Assembly (NCBI RefSeq): GCF_034355335.1 | Contig: NZ_CP136422.1 | Location: forward strand, 5,368,501-5,432,500 | Source: Blautia coccoides | Lineage (GTDB): Bacteria > Bacillota > Clostridia > Lachnospirales > Lachnospiraceae | Length of the DNA stretch: 64,000 nt | Direction of reading: 5' to 3' | Shown: positions 8,177-17,897 of the stretch, piece after piece | Layout: every line of letters begins with the position of its first letter | Numbering within the stretch: position 1 is the stretch's first letter | The notes under the pieces: model-generated | Told to the model about the DNA's origin: nothing | Seen by the model: only the letters and a program-made list of their open reading frames with translations | Database searches by the model: none | Position numbers and translations under genes: made by a program

Positions 8177-8929
8177 TTAATAATAGATAGATAATGGTTT
8201 TCCCTCTATCTCCATAATTTCAAAATCTACATGATATATTTCAGACAGCACTTCTTTTCTGATCACCTCTTTCACCGTACCAAATTTTGCAATTTTTCCA
8301 TTTTTAAATGCACAGATATAATCCGAATAAAAGGCCGCATAGTTAATTTCATGCAATACCAGAATCACTGTTTTTCCTAATTCGTCGCACAAACGCCGGA
8401 CAGTCTTCATCATATTTGTCGCATGATAGATATCCAGATTATTTGTTGGTTCATCTAAAAGTACATACTCGGTATCCTGTGCGATCACCATAGCAATGCA
8501 GGCCCTTTGTCTCTGACCGCCTGATAATTCGTCTATAAACTGATTCTCAAATTCCTGCAATTCCATATATTCAATTGCCTGGTCGATGATTTTTTGATCT
8601 TCCTGTGTGATACGTCCTCCTGAATAGGGAAAACGGCCAAAGGTAACCAACTCCCTAACTGTCAACTTCATTTCTATATGGATACTCTGGGTTAAAATTG
8701 CCAGTCTTTTGGAAAGCTCCCTGCTCTTCCATCTTTCAATATTCTTCCCTTCTAAACCTACCGTCCCGCTGTCCCCTGCTATCAGTCTGGAGAGCATACT
8801 CATAACCGTTGATTTTCCTGCTCCATTTGGGCCTATCAGGGAAGTCACCTTACCCTTTGGGATTTCAAAAGAAACGGAATCTACCACTGTCTTTCCGTCA
8901 TATTTTTTGATCAAATCCTTCACATGCAT
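8177..8929 (-). CDS. Iron-siderophore ABC transporter ATP-binding protein
   Basis: 250 residues with Walker A GPNGAGKST (near residue 34), Q-loop LTQ, signature LSGGQRQRACIA, Walker B YVLLDEP and the H-loop LVLHEIN. It resembles the FepC/YclP/CeuD ATPases that energise ferric-siderophore uptake. GAGG lies 7 bases before the ATG and the permease stop is four bases upstream. The gene itself is intact, but the binding protein of the same operon is broken, so uptake through this system is probably lost. Confidence 0.9.
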   Translation of the reverse strand: MHVKDLIKKYDGKTVVDSVSFEIPKGKVTSLIGPNGAGKSTVMSMLSRLIAGDSGTVGLEGKNIERWKSRELSKRLAILTQSIHIEMKLTVRELVTFGRFPYSGGRITQEDQKIIDQAIEYMELQEFENQFIDELSGGQRQRACIAMVIAQDTEYVLLDEPTNNLDIYHATNMMKTVRRLCDELGKTVILVLHEINYAAFYSDYICAFKNGKIAKFGTVKEVIRKEVLSEIYHVDFEIMEIEGKPLSIYY

Positions 8930-8933
8930 GCGA

Positions 8934-9920
8934 TTACCTCTTTTTGTTTTTTAATAATAAATACAAGAAATAAATTCCTCCTCCCACTGTGATGAATACA
9001 CTGACCGGAATGGAATAGGAGAAAACGTGCTCTACCAAAAGCTGTCCACCGATGAGGACGATCATTCCAAATAGAGCTGATCCCAATATCAATTGTGTAT
9101 GCCTGTATGTTTTAAGCATTTGACGGGAAAGATTCGCAATAATCAGACCCAAAAAAGAAATCGGGCCTACCATAGCCGTAGCCACTGCAATAAAAAGTGT
9201 TACACCAAGCAGCAGTTTGCGGATACATTTATCATAATCCACTCCCAAATTAATGGCCTGCTCCTTTCCCAGCGTAAGTACATCCAAAAGTGCCAGTTCC
9301 CTGTGAAGAAAAAATATGATTGCTGCCAGCACTATGATTGAAAAAACAATGATTTCTGTATTGATATTACTGAAACTTGCCACCAATGTTGCCAGAAGGC
9401 TGTCGTATTCATTCGGATCCATGATCCGTGTCAGCGTATTCTGAATGCTGGAGAAAAAAGAGGACAGTACGGTTCCAATCAGCAATACATACAAGATATT
9501 ATGTTTCGTTTTCTGAAAGAGATAGCTGTATACCACTGTCGCCGTAACACCCATCAATACCAGATCGACTGCAAATGAGACATTCGCATTTACCGCCAGA
9601 AAACTTCCCGCTCCTGCAAAGAATACAACCCCGGTATGAATCAGAGTGTACAGGGAATTCATCCCTAAAAGACAGGGTGTCACAATCGTGTTACGAATAA
9701 CAGACTGAAATACAATAGATGCCCCGCCGATTGAAAATGCCGTGATCAGCATAGCAAGCAGTTTAGATGTACGCAGCCTTATCGCATACCGGAATAATCT
9801 TTCATTTCCAAAATGGACGCCCACAAACATATATGCCCCCGAAATGAGCAGCACCAGTGCCACCATGATAATCAGATTACGAACATTCCGTCTGTACGCT
9901 GTATTACGCACTGCAGCCAC
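8934..9920 (-). CDS. Iron-siderophore ABC transporter permease (second)
   Basis: FecCD-family permease of 328 residues with about 9-10 hydrophobic segments, including the conserved VGPISFLGLIIANLSRQ cytoplasmic loop that contacts the ATPase. The start is GTG at 9920. IS110 copy 2 is inserted exactly at its Shine-Dalgarno; the element end (TATAGGGAGG) supplies a replacement GGGAGG directly before the GTG, so translation could continue if a transcript crosses or starts in the IS. Before the insertion the gene overlapped the 3' end of the first permease. Confidence 0.85.
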   Translation of the reverse strand: MAAVRNTAYRRNVRNLIIMVALVLLISGAYMFVGVHFGNERLFRYAIRLRTSKLLAMLITAFSIGGASIVFQSVIRNTIVTPCLLGMNSLYTLIHTGVVFFAGAGSFLAVNANVSFAVDLVLMGVTATVVYSYLFQKTKHNILYVLLIGTVLSSFFSSIQNTLTRIMDPNEYDSLLATLVASFSNINTEIIVFSIIVLAAIIFFLHRELALLDVLTLGKEQAINLGVDYDKCIRKLLLGVTLFIAVATAMVGPISFLGLIIANLSRQMLKTYRHTQLILGSALFGMIVLIGGQLLVEHVFSYSIPVSVFITVGGGIYFLYLLLKNKKR

Positions 9921-11856
9921 CTCCCTATATAGTCAAGTCTTTTTTCCTTGAAAATCAAGGATTTTTTAATGTTTCATCAATAAATATCTCAGAAGAAAGA
10001 ACCATTGGAATGGACATTTCTCTGTATCTGGTACGAAAGTAGTGGATTTTGGGTGCACAAAATAAAACGTCTTCTCTTTTCGTTCTACATGGCCTTGTGT
10101 GTACCCATCCATCTACGGCAGCGAACCTCCCATGTCTACCAGGATCATCAGACCATTGCTGAGTCCTAACTTCTCTCGTCCCGCCTGTCCATAACCAGGG
10201 TGTCAGCTCAGCTCCTTTACAGGGTCATGCCCTCTGGTGAATATTCCTGCCGACTACTGGCTCCATTCTTTGTTTTTTTATTACTGACTTTTTCCTGCAA
10301 CAGCACCTCTCGGTGGACGTTTTCCTGTTACATTCCATTTACTTGTTTCTTCCAGCTATCATGGCTGGCCTCAGCCTTCCATTCTTTCCTTTCAAAGGCT
10401 CAGACCGGCCATGATTCACTGTTTCTTTCTCTTTATGCTGCTGGCTGCATTTTAGGTCTTACAATGTCACTTAACATCTTCTGACCGTCATACTCTATGC
10501 CTTTTGTTAGTATTGTATAAAATATCCGGATCAGTTTACATGCCACCGCTATCACCGACTGCATCTTCTTCAGGGGATTCTTTTCCCTCGTCCTGTAATA
10601 ACAATGGATCTCTTTAAATTCTTTATTTTTCCCAATCACCGATATCGCAGCTTCATACAGCGCATATCTCAAACGCTTTCTTCCCCTGTGGCTGATACGA
10701 CTTTCTCCATTATGCTTTCCGGAGCTGTCTGCGACAATAGCATATCCTGCCAGTTTCTGCACCTGCTTTGGATTATCAAAACGTCCAATGTCTCCAACCT
10801 CTGCAATAAAGCAGCTTACCGTTTTTATTCCAATCCCATTGATCTCCATCAGCTTATCTATATAGGCAATCTCAGAAAGTGTTTCCTCTATCTCTTCCAT
10901 AAGTTCATCCATACGATTCTTATATATTTCGTAGTCATTCAACAGGTTTCGGATCTCTTTCCTGGCACTTCTTGGTGCTTCCGTATTTCCGATGCTGTGC
11001 TCCGCTGCGGTTACCAGGGTCGTTGCCCTCTTTATCCCAGCGCCTTTCAGCCTTGCATCTCTCCATATCTTATTAACACCATCCACGCCAAGCTCTTTGA
11101 TATCGCAGGGCAATGGTGCCTGTTTGATTACCATCAGTCCGCTTACTGCATCCGGATTCCTGTAAACGTCTTTGATCTCTGGAAAATAGATGCTGAACCA
11201 GCGGGCGATCCTGTTTTTGATTCTTGTAATCTCTTCCTGTGTCTGAATACGAAGGTTGGACAAATTTCTAATTTCTGCATAAATCCCGGTTGGAATATAT
11301 GGATATGAAAATCTTCCTTCATTTACCAGACCTGCAATTGTTTTTGGATCTTTACGGTCATTCTTACTCGGATTATTGTCATCCAGTTCTTTAGACTTCT
11401 TGACATGATGCGGATTCACATGTACCGGCTTCATTCCCTGTTCCTGCAGGTACGCTCCAAGGTTCAGCCAGTAGTGACCGGTTGGTTCCATTCCCGGAAT
11501 CACAGCTTCCATCCCATGTTTCTCTGCTATATCGTCCATCCAGTCTTTGAATGAGGAAAATCCAGCTTCATCGTTGCTGAAGGCAAACGGTTTCTTTGAG
11601 TACTCATAATTGCGCCAGCCGAAAGCTCTTGCATAATGGGTTTCACTTCCCACATCAATACCAACGATTAAAGTCTTTTCCGTAATAGATGCAATTTTTG
11701 CGTTCTGTGTGTTATAATTCATTTCAAGTACCTCACTGTTTAATAAGATTTTTTACTAACCGTCCAAAGTCAGTAATCTTATTTTACTCTGAGGTATTTT
11801 TTTCTCAACCTTCTTTCTCGGAATTCCTTATATTTGAATTATACAAGAAGCTCCTT
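9920..11856 (-). mobile_element. IS110-family insertion sequence, copy 2
   Basis: Same 1,937-bp element as copy 1, inserted at AAAAAAGGAGGTGG, the ribosome site of the second permease at the overlap of the two permease genes. Both junctions keep GGAG. The end of permease 1 is changed from GGGCSA to GASCIIQI. Confidence 0.9.
10433..11722 (-). CDS. IS110-family transposase (copy 2)
   Basis: 429 residues, identical to the protein at 6386-7675, with the same GAGG ribosome site. The DEDD domain and serine motif are intact. The about 510-base downstream region (9920-10432) is the candidate guide RNA region. Confidence 0.95.
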   Translation of the reverse strand: MNYNTQNAKIASITEKTLIVGIDVGSETHYARAFGWRNYEYSKKPFAFSNDEAGFSSFKDWMDDIAEKHGMEAVIPGMEPTGHYWLNLGAYLQEQGMKPVHVNPHHVKKSKELDDNNPSKNDRKDPKTIAGLVNEGRFSYPYIPTGIYAEIRNLSNLRIQTQEEITRIKNRIARWFSIYFPEIKDVYRNPDAVSGLMVIKQAPLPCDIKELGVDGVNKIWRDARLKGAGIKRATTLVTAAEHSIGNTEAPRSARKEIRNLLNDYEIYKNRMDELMEEIEETLSEIAYIDKLMEINGIGIKTVSCFIAEVGDIGRFDNPKQVQKLAGYAIVADSSGKHNGESRISHRGRKRLRYALYEAAISVIGKNKEFKEIHCYYRTREKNPLKKMQSVIAVACKLIRIFYTILTKGIEYDGQKMLSDIVRPKMQPAA

Positions 11857-12853
11857 TTTTCCTGAATACTGCTGAGGGCCTAAGTGCCTTCCGTCCGTTT
11901 TTTAGACGGTAAAGCAGCAGAAGGATAAATACAATGCTCCCCACAATTCCTACGATCAGCTCAATCGGCAGTTCATAAGGCATAATTACCAGCCGCCCGA
12001 TCATATCGCATATCAGAACAAATAAAGCTCCAAACAGTGCTGTATCAATCAACGCGCCACGAATTTTATCCCCTTTGAACATGGCCACTACATTCGGTAC
12101 AATTAATCCTATGTAGGAAACAGAACCAACCACCACTACTACAGATGCCGTAATCATCGCCGCAATGCTCAACCCCAAAAACAGCACAAGATTATAGCTG
12201 ACTCCCAGATTCTTTGAAAAATCTTTTCCCATCCCCACGATATTGAAATGGTTTGCAAAGAAAAACGCAAGGATTACCAATGGTACTACAAGATAAACGA
12301 TTTCATACCTCCCTCGCAGTACCAATGAAAAATGTCCTACCAGCCAGGACGAAAGTGCTTGTGTCATCTCATATTTATATGCCAGATAATTTGTGACACC
12401 ACCCACCACATTTCCGAACATAATACCGACCAATGGAACCATCACCACATCCTTAAACTGAATCCGCTGAATAAACCAGACAAATATCCACGTCCCGAGA
12501 ATCGCTGCCACAAATGCAAATCCCGCCCGACCCCACAATGTAGAATTCGGCATAAATAAAAGTGCCAGAAGTATTCCAAACTGAGCGGATGAAATCGTCG
12601 CTCCGGTTGTAGGGGATATAAATTTATTCATGCAAAGCTGCTGCATGATCAGTCCTGCAACACTCATACCAATCCCGGTACACAGAATTGCCAGCAGTCT
12701 TGGCAGCCTTGAAATCAAAAATACCTCCAAAACCTCCGTATCACCTGTAAGCAATGCTACTGGCCGTACATCGATCACACCAATGAACAAGGATAAAATA
12801 GACACAAGCCCAAGGCTGACCGCCAGTATAATTGTTGAAAGATGTTCTTTCAT
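11828..12853 (-). CDS. Iron-siderophore ABC transporter permease (first), C-terminus altered by IS110
   Basis: FecCD-family permease of 341 residues with about nine hydrophobic spans, conserved GVSYNLVLFLGLSIAAMITA and GSVSYIGLIVPNVVAMF. First gene of an operon ordered permease-permease-ATPase-binding protein, as in YclNOPQ and CeuBCDE petrobactin/enterobactin-type systems. The start at 12853 has GGAGG 7 bases upstream; a GTG at 12856 is less well spaced. The last six residues come from the IS end, a small change that may be tolerated. Confidence 0.85.
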   Translation of the reverse strand: MKEHLSTIILAVSLGLVSILSLFIGVIDVRPVALLTGDTEVLEVFLISRLPRLLAILCTGIGMSVAGLIMQQLCMNKFISPTTGATISSAQFGILLALLFMPNSTLWGRAGFAFVAAILGTWIFVWFIQRIQFKDVVMVPLVGIMFGNVVGGVTNYLAYKYEMTQALSSWLVGHFSLVLRGRYEIVYLVVPLVILAFFFANHFNIVGMGKDFSKNLGVSYNLVLFLGLSIAAMITASVVVVVGSVSYIGLIVPNVVAMFKGDKIRGALIDTALFGALFVLICDMIGRLVIMPYELPIELIVGIVGSIVFILLLLYRLKNGRKALRPSAVFRKKGASCIIQI

Positions 12854-12900
12854 CACAATACCTCCCTCCGATTTTACATCGTAACCCTATAATCAGCCCT

Positions 12901-12922
12901 TAGTTAGTTAATGCTAACTATG
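12901..12922. promoter_or_regulatory. DtxR/IdeR-type iron box upstream of the siderophore operon
   Basis: TAGTTAATGCTAACTA (12905-12920), inside a longer TTAGTTAGTTA context, matches the dyad of DtxR-family metal regulators (TTAGGTTAGSCTAACCTAA-like, TTAGTTA variants in clostridia). It lies about 50 bp upstream of the first permease start and overlaps the likely promoter, fitting iron repression. The regulator gene is not in the window. Confidence 0.6.
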
Positions 12923-13021
12923 GGTTTTAAAAAAAGTCGGCTCCTTATCTGCCGCTGACTTTAAAGAGTATAATCGTAAACTCTGATCATTACAATAACT
13001 TACTTTTTTGTAGGTATCTGA

Positions 13022-13372
13022 TTATACAGTTTCTTTAATATAAATATTATTACATGAAGCATAGTATTTCGTAAACCTGCATGTATCTTCAATTATTTTT
13101 TCTAAATCTTTGTATTCCTCCCGCAAATGATACAATATTGTCTTGGGAGGCTGCTCATTCACAATTTCTTTTTCTATGATACCTGATTTTTGCAGGTCTC
13201 GCAGCTGTGTGTACAACACCTTCTCTGTAATATCTGGTATTGCTTTCTTTAACATGGAAAACCTATTGTCTCCGTGAATAATATGCCATAATATCCGCAG
13301 TTTCCACTTCCCGCCTATCAGGTCGTGGGTAAATACCAGGGCACATTTGTATTCTTTTTCAAAATTTACCAT
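13022..13372 (-). CDS. HxlR-family winged-helix transcriptional regulator
   Basis: 116 residues with the HxlR fold: GGKWKLRILWHI, then FSMLKKAIPDITEKVLYTQL (recognition helix) and the wing IVNEQPPKTILYHL. An early Cys (residue 10) is common in redox- or aldehyde-sensing members of this family. GGAGGAGG lies 9 bases before the ATG. It is oriented like the iron operon but separated from it by the iron box, and divergent from the ferredoxin pair at 13957-14741, which it could regulate. Confidence 0.85.
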   Translation of the reverse strand: MVNFEKEYKCALVFTHDLIGGKWKLRILWHIIHGDNRFSMLKKAIPDITEKVLYTQLRDLQKSGIIEKEIVNEQPPKTILYHLREEYKDLEKIIEDTCRFTKYYASCNNIYIKETV

Positions 13373-13544
13373 AATGTACTGCCTCCTCCTATTTTAAATG
13401 AAAAAGAAAGCGTATCCCTACCTGGATTTACGCTTTCAGCAACTCGGCATACATAGTATAGCCGAAATCTCAACTCATGTCAAAAGTTTTCCATCTATTC
13501 CTAACTCTACATATAATGACTTTGATTTCGCTTAAAGAGAGTTT

Positions 13545-13895
13545 TCATAAGATGCAGGAAGCATTGGACATTGCAATAAGTGATTTGAAACTTCGTATGA
13601 ATTGATGTTTAAGTATTTTGTCGGCATGAACCACGAAAATAAGTTGTGTTATGCTGAATAAAAGCATGTCCACATGAAGCATTTTCTCATTCTGTGTCTT
13701 GCAGGCAGTATGCACAAAACAGTCTTTAAAATGATTAATAGAACGCTTGACAGTGGTATAGATCTTGTATCTGGAATCCCATTCAAAAGTATAGCGGAAT
13801 GTACCGAGATGGGCACGGTAATTGCGCTGCTGTGATACAAGTTGGTCAAATTTTCCATCACGGCCAGCCGGGAACTCAACATATTTGTGATTTCA
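13545..13895 (-). pseudogene. Transposase C-terminal remnant
   Basis: An open but startless minus-strand frame reads NHKYVEFPAGRDGKF, then YRAHLGTFRYTFEWDSRYKI, YTTVKRSINHFKD and ends near FIRSFKSLIAM. This is the end of a DDE transposase of the sort common in Lachnospiraceae (IS1182-like, by recollection). There is no start and the N-terminal domains are missing, so it is a relic. Confidence 0.6.
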
Positions 13896-13956
13896 TCACG
13901 GAAATGCCTTCGCTATTTTGCTATACTCTGATCATCTTAATTCGAGGGAGATAATT

Positions 13957-14169
13957 ATGGAGACCAAAATCAAAAAAAGGCGAAAAGCCACTGTAAATGA
14001 AAATCACTGCGTGGCCTGTGGTTGTTGTGTTAAAGTATGTCGGTTAAATGCAATTGCTATTTGGAGGGGAATCAAAGCTAAAATAGACTCCGATAAGTGT
14101 GTAGGATGTGGGAAATGTGCAAAAGAATGCCCTGCCAGTGTAATCACGATCAGAGAGGTGATACTATGA
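13957..14169 (+). CDS. 2[4Fe-4S] ferredoxin-type protein
   Basis: 70 residues with two cluster motifs, CVACGCCVKVC (CxxCxxCxxxC) and CVGCGKCAKECP, as in clostridial 8Fe ferredoxins and electron-transfer subunits. AGGGAG lies 6 bases before the ATG; an upstream in-frame ATG (13918) has none. The stop overlaps the start of the next gene (ATGA), so the two proteins are translationally coupled and probably work as one electron-transfer module. Confidence 0.9.
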   Translation: METKIKKRRKATVNENHCVACGCCVKVCRLNAIAIWRGIKAKIDSDKCVGCGKCAKECPASVITIREVIL

Positions 14170-14741
14170 AAAAACATTGGTACGATTACCTCTGGATTGT
14201 GTCCTTAGTTTATTTGTTGTTAGGTTTTTTTAATATTCTATTTGCATGGCTCGGTCTGCTTTGTTTTTTTATTCTACTGATCATTTCCGTTGTTTGTGGA
14301 ACAAAGAGCTATTGCAGCCACTATTGTGGACGAGGACAGCTCCTTAGCTTATTTGGCGGCCGCTTTGGTTTATCACGAAAAAAAGATATCCCGAATTGGA
14401 TGAAGAGTAAAACGTTTCGATACGGATTTCTTACTTTCTTTTTTGCTATGTTTTTTCTGATGCTCTGGAATACTTATCTGGTATTTGTGGGTGCACAGGA
14501 TCTGAAACAGGCAGTAACTCTTCTGTGGACGTTTAAACTGCCATGGAATTGGGCATACCATGGAACCATTTTTCATCCCGGCGTTGCTCAGTTTGCCTTT
14601 GGATTTTATAGTGTAATGCTCACTTCCACAATATTAGGACTTATCACTATGGTACTTTTTAAACCAAGGAGCTGGTGTGTATACTGTCCTATGGGAACTA
14701 TGACGCAGCTCATTTGTAAAGTAAAATCTGGTAAGGAGTAA
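14166..14741 (+). CDS. Membrane [4Fe-4S] protein, NapH/NosR-C-terminal like
   Basis: 191 residues with about four to five membrane spans and two cysteine motifs, CSHYCGRG and CVYCPMGT, typical of the NapH/NosR/CcoG-type polyferredoxin membrane domain; the usual third cytoplasmic ferredoxin domain is missing and may be supplied by the preceding small ferredoxin. Likely role: passing electrons across or along the membrane to an unknown acceptor. Translationally coupled to the ferredoxin by an ATGA overlap. Confidence 0.8.
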   Translation: MKKHWYDYLWIVSLVYLLLGFFNILFAWLGLLCFFILLIISVVCGTKSYCSHYCGRGQLLSLFGGRFGLSRKKDIPNWMKSKTFRYGFLTFFFAMFFLMLWNTYLVFVGAQDLKQAVTLLWTFKLPWNWAYHGTIFHPGVAQFAFGFYSVMLTSTILGLITMVLFKPRSWCVYCPMGTMTQLICKVKSGKE

Positions 14742-15306
14742 TGTTATCAAGAATAATGTTAACGCTTAATATAACATACAAATATATAATCAAGTGAAAG
14801 GTAATTAATGATATAAAATCAAGTGCTAAATAACAGCTTCAAGGCAGAGCAGATGGATCCACGCTATGTGCTTATTAATGCCCCCCGATACAGTAAGCCT
14901 TCTGATAGGTGCAAAGGGTTCTTTGCAGATTACTTAATATAAGCATCAAAAAATGAAGAGCACTGATGGGGGGCACAATCCTTGGTGCTCTTTTGGAATA
15001 TCTGTCCAAAAAGTTCAAACGTAAGCGTTTAAATTATCGATGTTGGCAGAAAAATATCCAACTACTTTTCTTTAATCGGAGTACCTTGGTAATTCACGTA
15101 TGATTGATTATTAATTTGAGTCTGGGCTCGGCATCAGCATTCGTATCTTAAATAGAGGGTATGAAGAATCCTATTTACAGACTTTTCTTCATACCCTCTC
15201 GGAACATGCCTCACCTTATATTCCGTTTATTAGAAAGCACATTTTTTCTCTGATTCATGCCTGTCATGCCCTTGCAATATCTTTGTTTCTGGTATATACT
15301 AAGCAT
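14742..15306. other. Intergenic region with two long hairpins
   Basis: No ORF with a ribosome site. Two inverted repeats are clear: AGAGCAC (14957) with GTGCTCT followed by TTT (14992), which could end the ferredoxin operon; and a 15-bp perfect stem AGAGGGTATGAAGAA / TTCTTCATACCCTCT spanning 15154-15199 with no T-run, perhaps an element end. Confidence 0.45.
15272..15300 (+). promoter_or_regulatory. Promoter of candidate small RNA copy B
   Basis: TTGCAA (15272-15277), 17-bp spacer, TATACT (15295-15300). The predicted start near 15307 coincides with the beginning of the conserved element. Confidence 0.6.
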
Positions 15307-15409
15307 ATAAAAAGAGCATCCGCCCACAAGGTGGAAGCCCTCAAGTTAAGGTTTTACGTCTTTTCAGACGCGCCTACCCTGTTGGCCGACAGGGTAGGCA
15401 TTTTTTATT
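15307..15409 (+). ncRNA. Candidate structured RNA with intrinsic terminator, copy B
   Basis: About 103 nt, closely related to copy A at 4985-5078. It has its own promoter, a conserved CCGCCCACAAGGTGGAAGCC block, a small stem around GTCTTTTCAGAC, and a perfect 11-bp terminator stem GCCTACCCTGT / ACAGGGTAGGC (15372-15399) followed by ATTTTTTATTT. No adjacent ORF is placed to be controlled by it, so a free-standing sRNA is more likely than a riboswitch. Family unknown. Confidence 0.55.
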
Positions 15410-15575
15410 TCCGGTTATGCCTATCTATGTAGGTCAGTAACGCGATGAGAAATGTGCCGCTTAAAAAGGGCAAGCTCAATACTTCAAATATCCTGAATAT
15501 TCTTGTGCGGTGAAATCGCACTTCCGGAAATCTGGAAATCAGATGTCCGGAAAGTGGAAATCATCTTATGCGAGA

Positions 15576-16352
15576 TTACTCGCGTAATGTTTTGTCCAGT
15601 CCATATACCTCTCGCATGGAGATGTCATGAGCTGTATCGATGCTTGTGATGTTGATTCGGTAGCTGTCATGAGCAATGCGATCAATGATTGCATCAGCAA
15701 GTGGACTTGCATCGCCACCAAGCTGGTCATACCATTCTTCGAAGCCATACTGAGAACAGAAAATCGTGGATGATTTCTTACGCCTCCGATGGAGCAATTC
15801 GAAGATATCCCTTTGTTCTGTATCTGTTGGCTTGAGTAAAAGCCATTCGTCCAGAATCAGAACGACGGGGTTAGCATATTTTGCCATGACTTTTTTATAA
15901 TTACCATCCGTCCGTGCTATTTCCAGATCTATGAGCAGATCCGGAAGGCGGATATATCTGGTGTTATAATACTGCTTACAGGCCTCCATGCCAAAGGCAC
16001 AGGCCATGTAGGTTTTACCACAGCCTGTAGCTCCGGTAATAAATAGATTCCGGTGTTCAGATATATATTCGCAAGTGGCAAGTCTGTGAATCATTTCCTT
16101 GTTCAGCTTGCGCCCGGAAGTGTAGTTGATATCCATAATATTTGCTTCCGGCTGATCGAATCCGGCATTCTTAATCAATCTTCTGAGACGATTGCTTTTG
16201 CGGCTGCTGTATTCGATATCTATCAGCATTCCGAATTGATCCTCGAAAGAAATCTCCTTAAATTTTGGATCATCCAGCTGGCTGCGGAATGCGTCTGCCA
16301 TTGCAGTCAGGCGCATTTCAATTAGTTTATCTATTGTACTCTGATTAGTCAT
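15576..16352 (-). CDS. istB: IS21 helper ATPase IstB
   Basis: 258 residues of AAA+ fold related to DnaC: Walker A GATGCGKT (near residue 107), Walker B VVLILDEW, sensor region FCSQYGFEEWY. It assists target selection by IstA. It starts 6 bp after the istA stop, translationally linked as in other IS21 elements, and looks intact. Confidence 0.92.
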   Translation of the reverse strand: MTNQSTIDKLIEMRLTAMADAFRSQLDDPKFKEISFEDQFGMLIDIEYSSRKSNRLRRLIKNAGFDQPEANIMDINYTSGRKLNKEMIHRLATCEYISEHRNLFITGATGCGKTYMACAFGMEACKQYYNTRYIRLPDLLIDLEIARTDGNYKKVMAKYANPVVLILDEWLLLKPTDTEQRDIFELLHRRRKKSSTIFCSQYGFEEWYDQLGGDASPLADAIIDRIAHDSYRINITSIDTAHDISMREVYGLDKTLRE

Positions 16353-16358
16353 ATGCGT

Positions 16359-17897
16359 TTACCTCCGATAGTAGTCGGCACCTCTTGTGATGCCGTGTGC
16401 TTTCTGTGTGTTCTTGGATTCAGATGCTTCTGATTCTTGTTTAACAGAACCTATTACAAGGATGTTTTTAATACTCTTGTAACTTGGCGATGCTGTATAG
16501 GATAATGCCTTTTTACAGGCAGTTTCAAGCAATGCATCTGAGTATTTCTCAGCAAGCTTTAGAAGCCCCATGCAGCTCCGATAGGTCTGTTGTTCCACAC
16601 CTTTGGAGGTTAATATCGCATTAACTGCAGTGTACGTATTTATACCAATCCGCTCAGCCCACTTACGAAAGCGGTCACCGTTCCACTCCAGATATTTCTG
16701 GTGGTCTTCTGGCATATGCTCTGTAATTGTGCTGTATTGCCCAGAGCGCCCTTTCAGACGCCGATGGGAAGCAATGCGGTTATGGTTGTAGAAAATTTCA
16801 ATAGTGGTATCTGTTACCTTCACATCAACTTTCTTTTTGATGTATTCATACGGAACGGAGTATAGCATTCCGTCTACAGATATGTGATAATTGAACTGGA
16901 CGGTGGCTGTTTTCCAGTCACTCAGTTCAAAACGGGTAGCAGGTAATGGTGCCAGCAATGGTTTTTCTTCCCCAAGAAATAAGCTTCGCCGACTACCCTC
17001 TTTCTTCTGAAAGAGCCTTTGGTTGAACAGTTCTAGCTTATCTCTGATTGCCCGGTTTAATTCGGCAAGGGAGAAGAACTGTTCATCCCGAAGTGCTGCT
17101 GTGATCCAGGTAGATATGTTTCCTACCGTTCCCTCAGCATTCGGCTTGTCCTTGGGTGCCCTGACACGCGCCGGAATAATAGCGGTGCCATAGTGTTCGG
17201 CCATTTCCTGATAGGTTTCATTGATCTGCTGGTCTTTAAATCCACCATTGTGAACAACTGCTGTTTTACAGTTATCCGGTACGAGGATTCTGGCGACACC
17301 GCCAAAATATTCGTACATATGGACATGAGCATTAATCCATGATTTCTGCTTCATATCCAGAAATGCTTCCACATATGCATACTGACTGTAGGTCATTACG
17401 CCAACAAATATGTAAGCTTTGATAATTTCGCCGGTATCCGGGTCGATGACTGTTGCAGAAGCTCCTGCCCAGTCTACTTCAACCTGTTCGCCGGGTTTGC
17501 GGTTGATATGCATGGTAGCACGCCGTTTCTGCTCATCTTGCTGGATGTGATAGCAGAACTGGGAATACATGAGCGGTTCCTCACCGTTGGCACGGCAGTC
17601 CTCCATGTATTCTGTCCACAGAAGCTTTTTGCTGACTCCGTTGCGGAGCAGTTCCTTGTGGATGTAAGCGTAGTCAGGTATACGCTTGTTAGGTGATACC
17701 TTGTTCTCCTTGGAGAACATGAGCCTTTGAAGCTCTGTGTCAGTCATTGCATCATCAAGCGGCCATGAAAGATTTAATTCTTTGGCACGTTTCTGAACCT
17801 TGACGACAGTTTTCTGTGCGACACCACAGCTAGCCATGATATCGCGTTGTGAGAATCCTAGGCCGGTAAGGCGAATGATTTCTCTGTACTTGGTCAT
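16359..17897 (-). CDS. istA: IS21 transposase IstA
   Basis: 512 residues. The N-terminal helix-turn-helix is LTGLGFSQRDIMASCGVAQK; the DDE catalytic residues lie in VEVDWAGA, VPDNCKTAV and KDKPNAEGTVGNI; a C-terminal beta-barrel follows. GGAGG precedes the ATG by six to seven bases. No frameshift is visible, so the element may be active. Confidence 0.93.
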   Translation of the reverse strand: MTKYREIIRLTGLGFSQRDIMASCGVAQKTVVKVQKRAKELNLSWPLDDAMTDTELQRLMFSKENKVSPNKRIPDYAYIHKELLRNGVSKKLLWTEYMEDCRANGEEPLMYSQFCYHIQQDEQKRRATMHINRKPGEQVEVDWAGASATVIDPDTGEIIKAYIFVGVMTYSQYAYVEAFLDMKQKSWINAHVHMYEYFGGVARILVPDNCKTAVVHNGGFKDQQINETYQEMAEHYGTAIIPARVRAPKDKPNAEGTVGNISTWITAALRDEQFFSLAELNRAIRDKLELFNQRLFQKKEGSRRSLFLGEEKPLLAPLPATRFELSDWKTATVQFNYHISVDGMLYSVPYEYIKKKVDVKVTDTTIEIFYNHNRIASHRRLKGRSGQYSTITEHMPEDHQKYLEWNGDRFRKWAERIGINTYTAVNAILTSKGVEQQTYRSCMGLLKLAEKYSDALLETACKKALSYTASPSYKSIKNILVIGSVKQESEASESKNTQKAHGITRGADYYRR

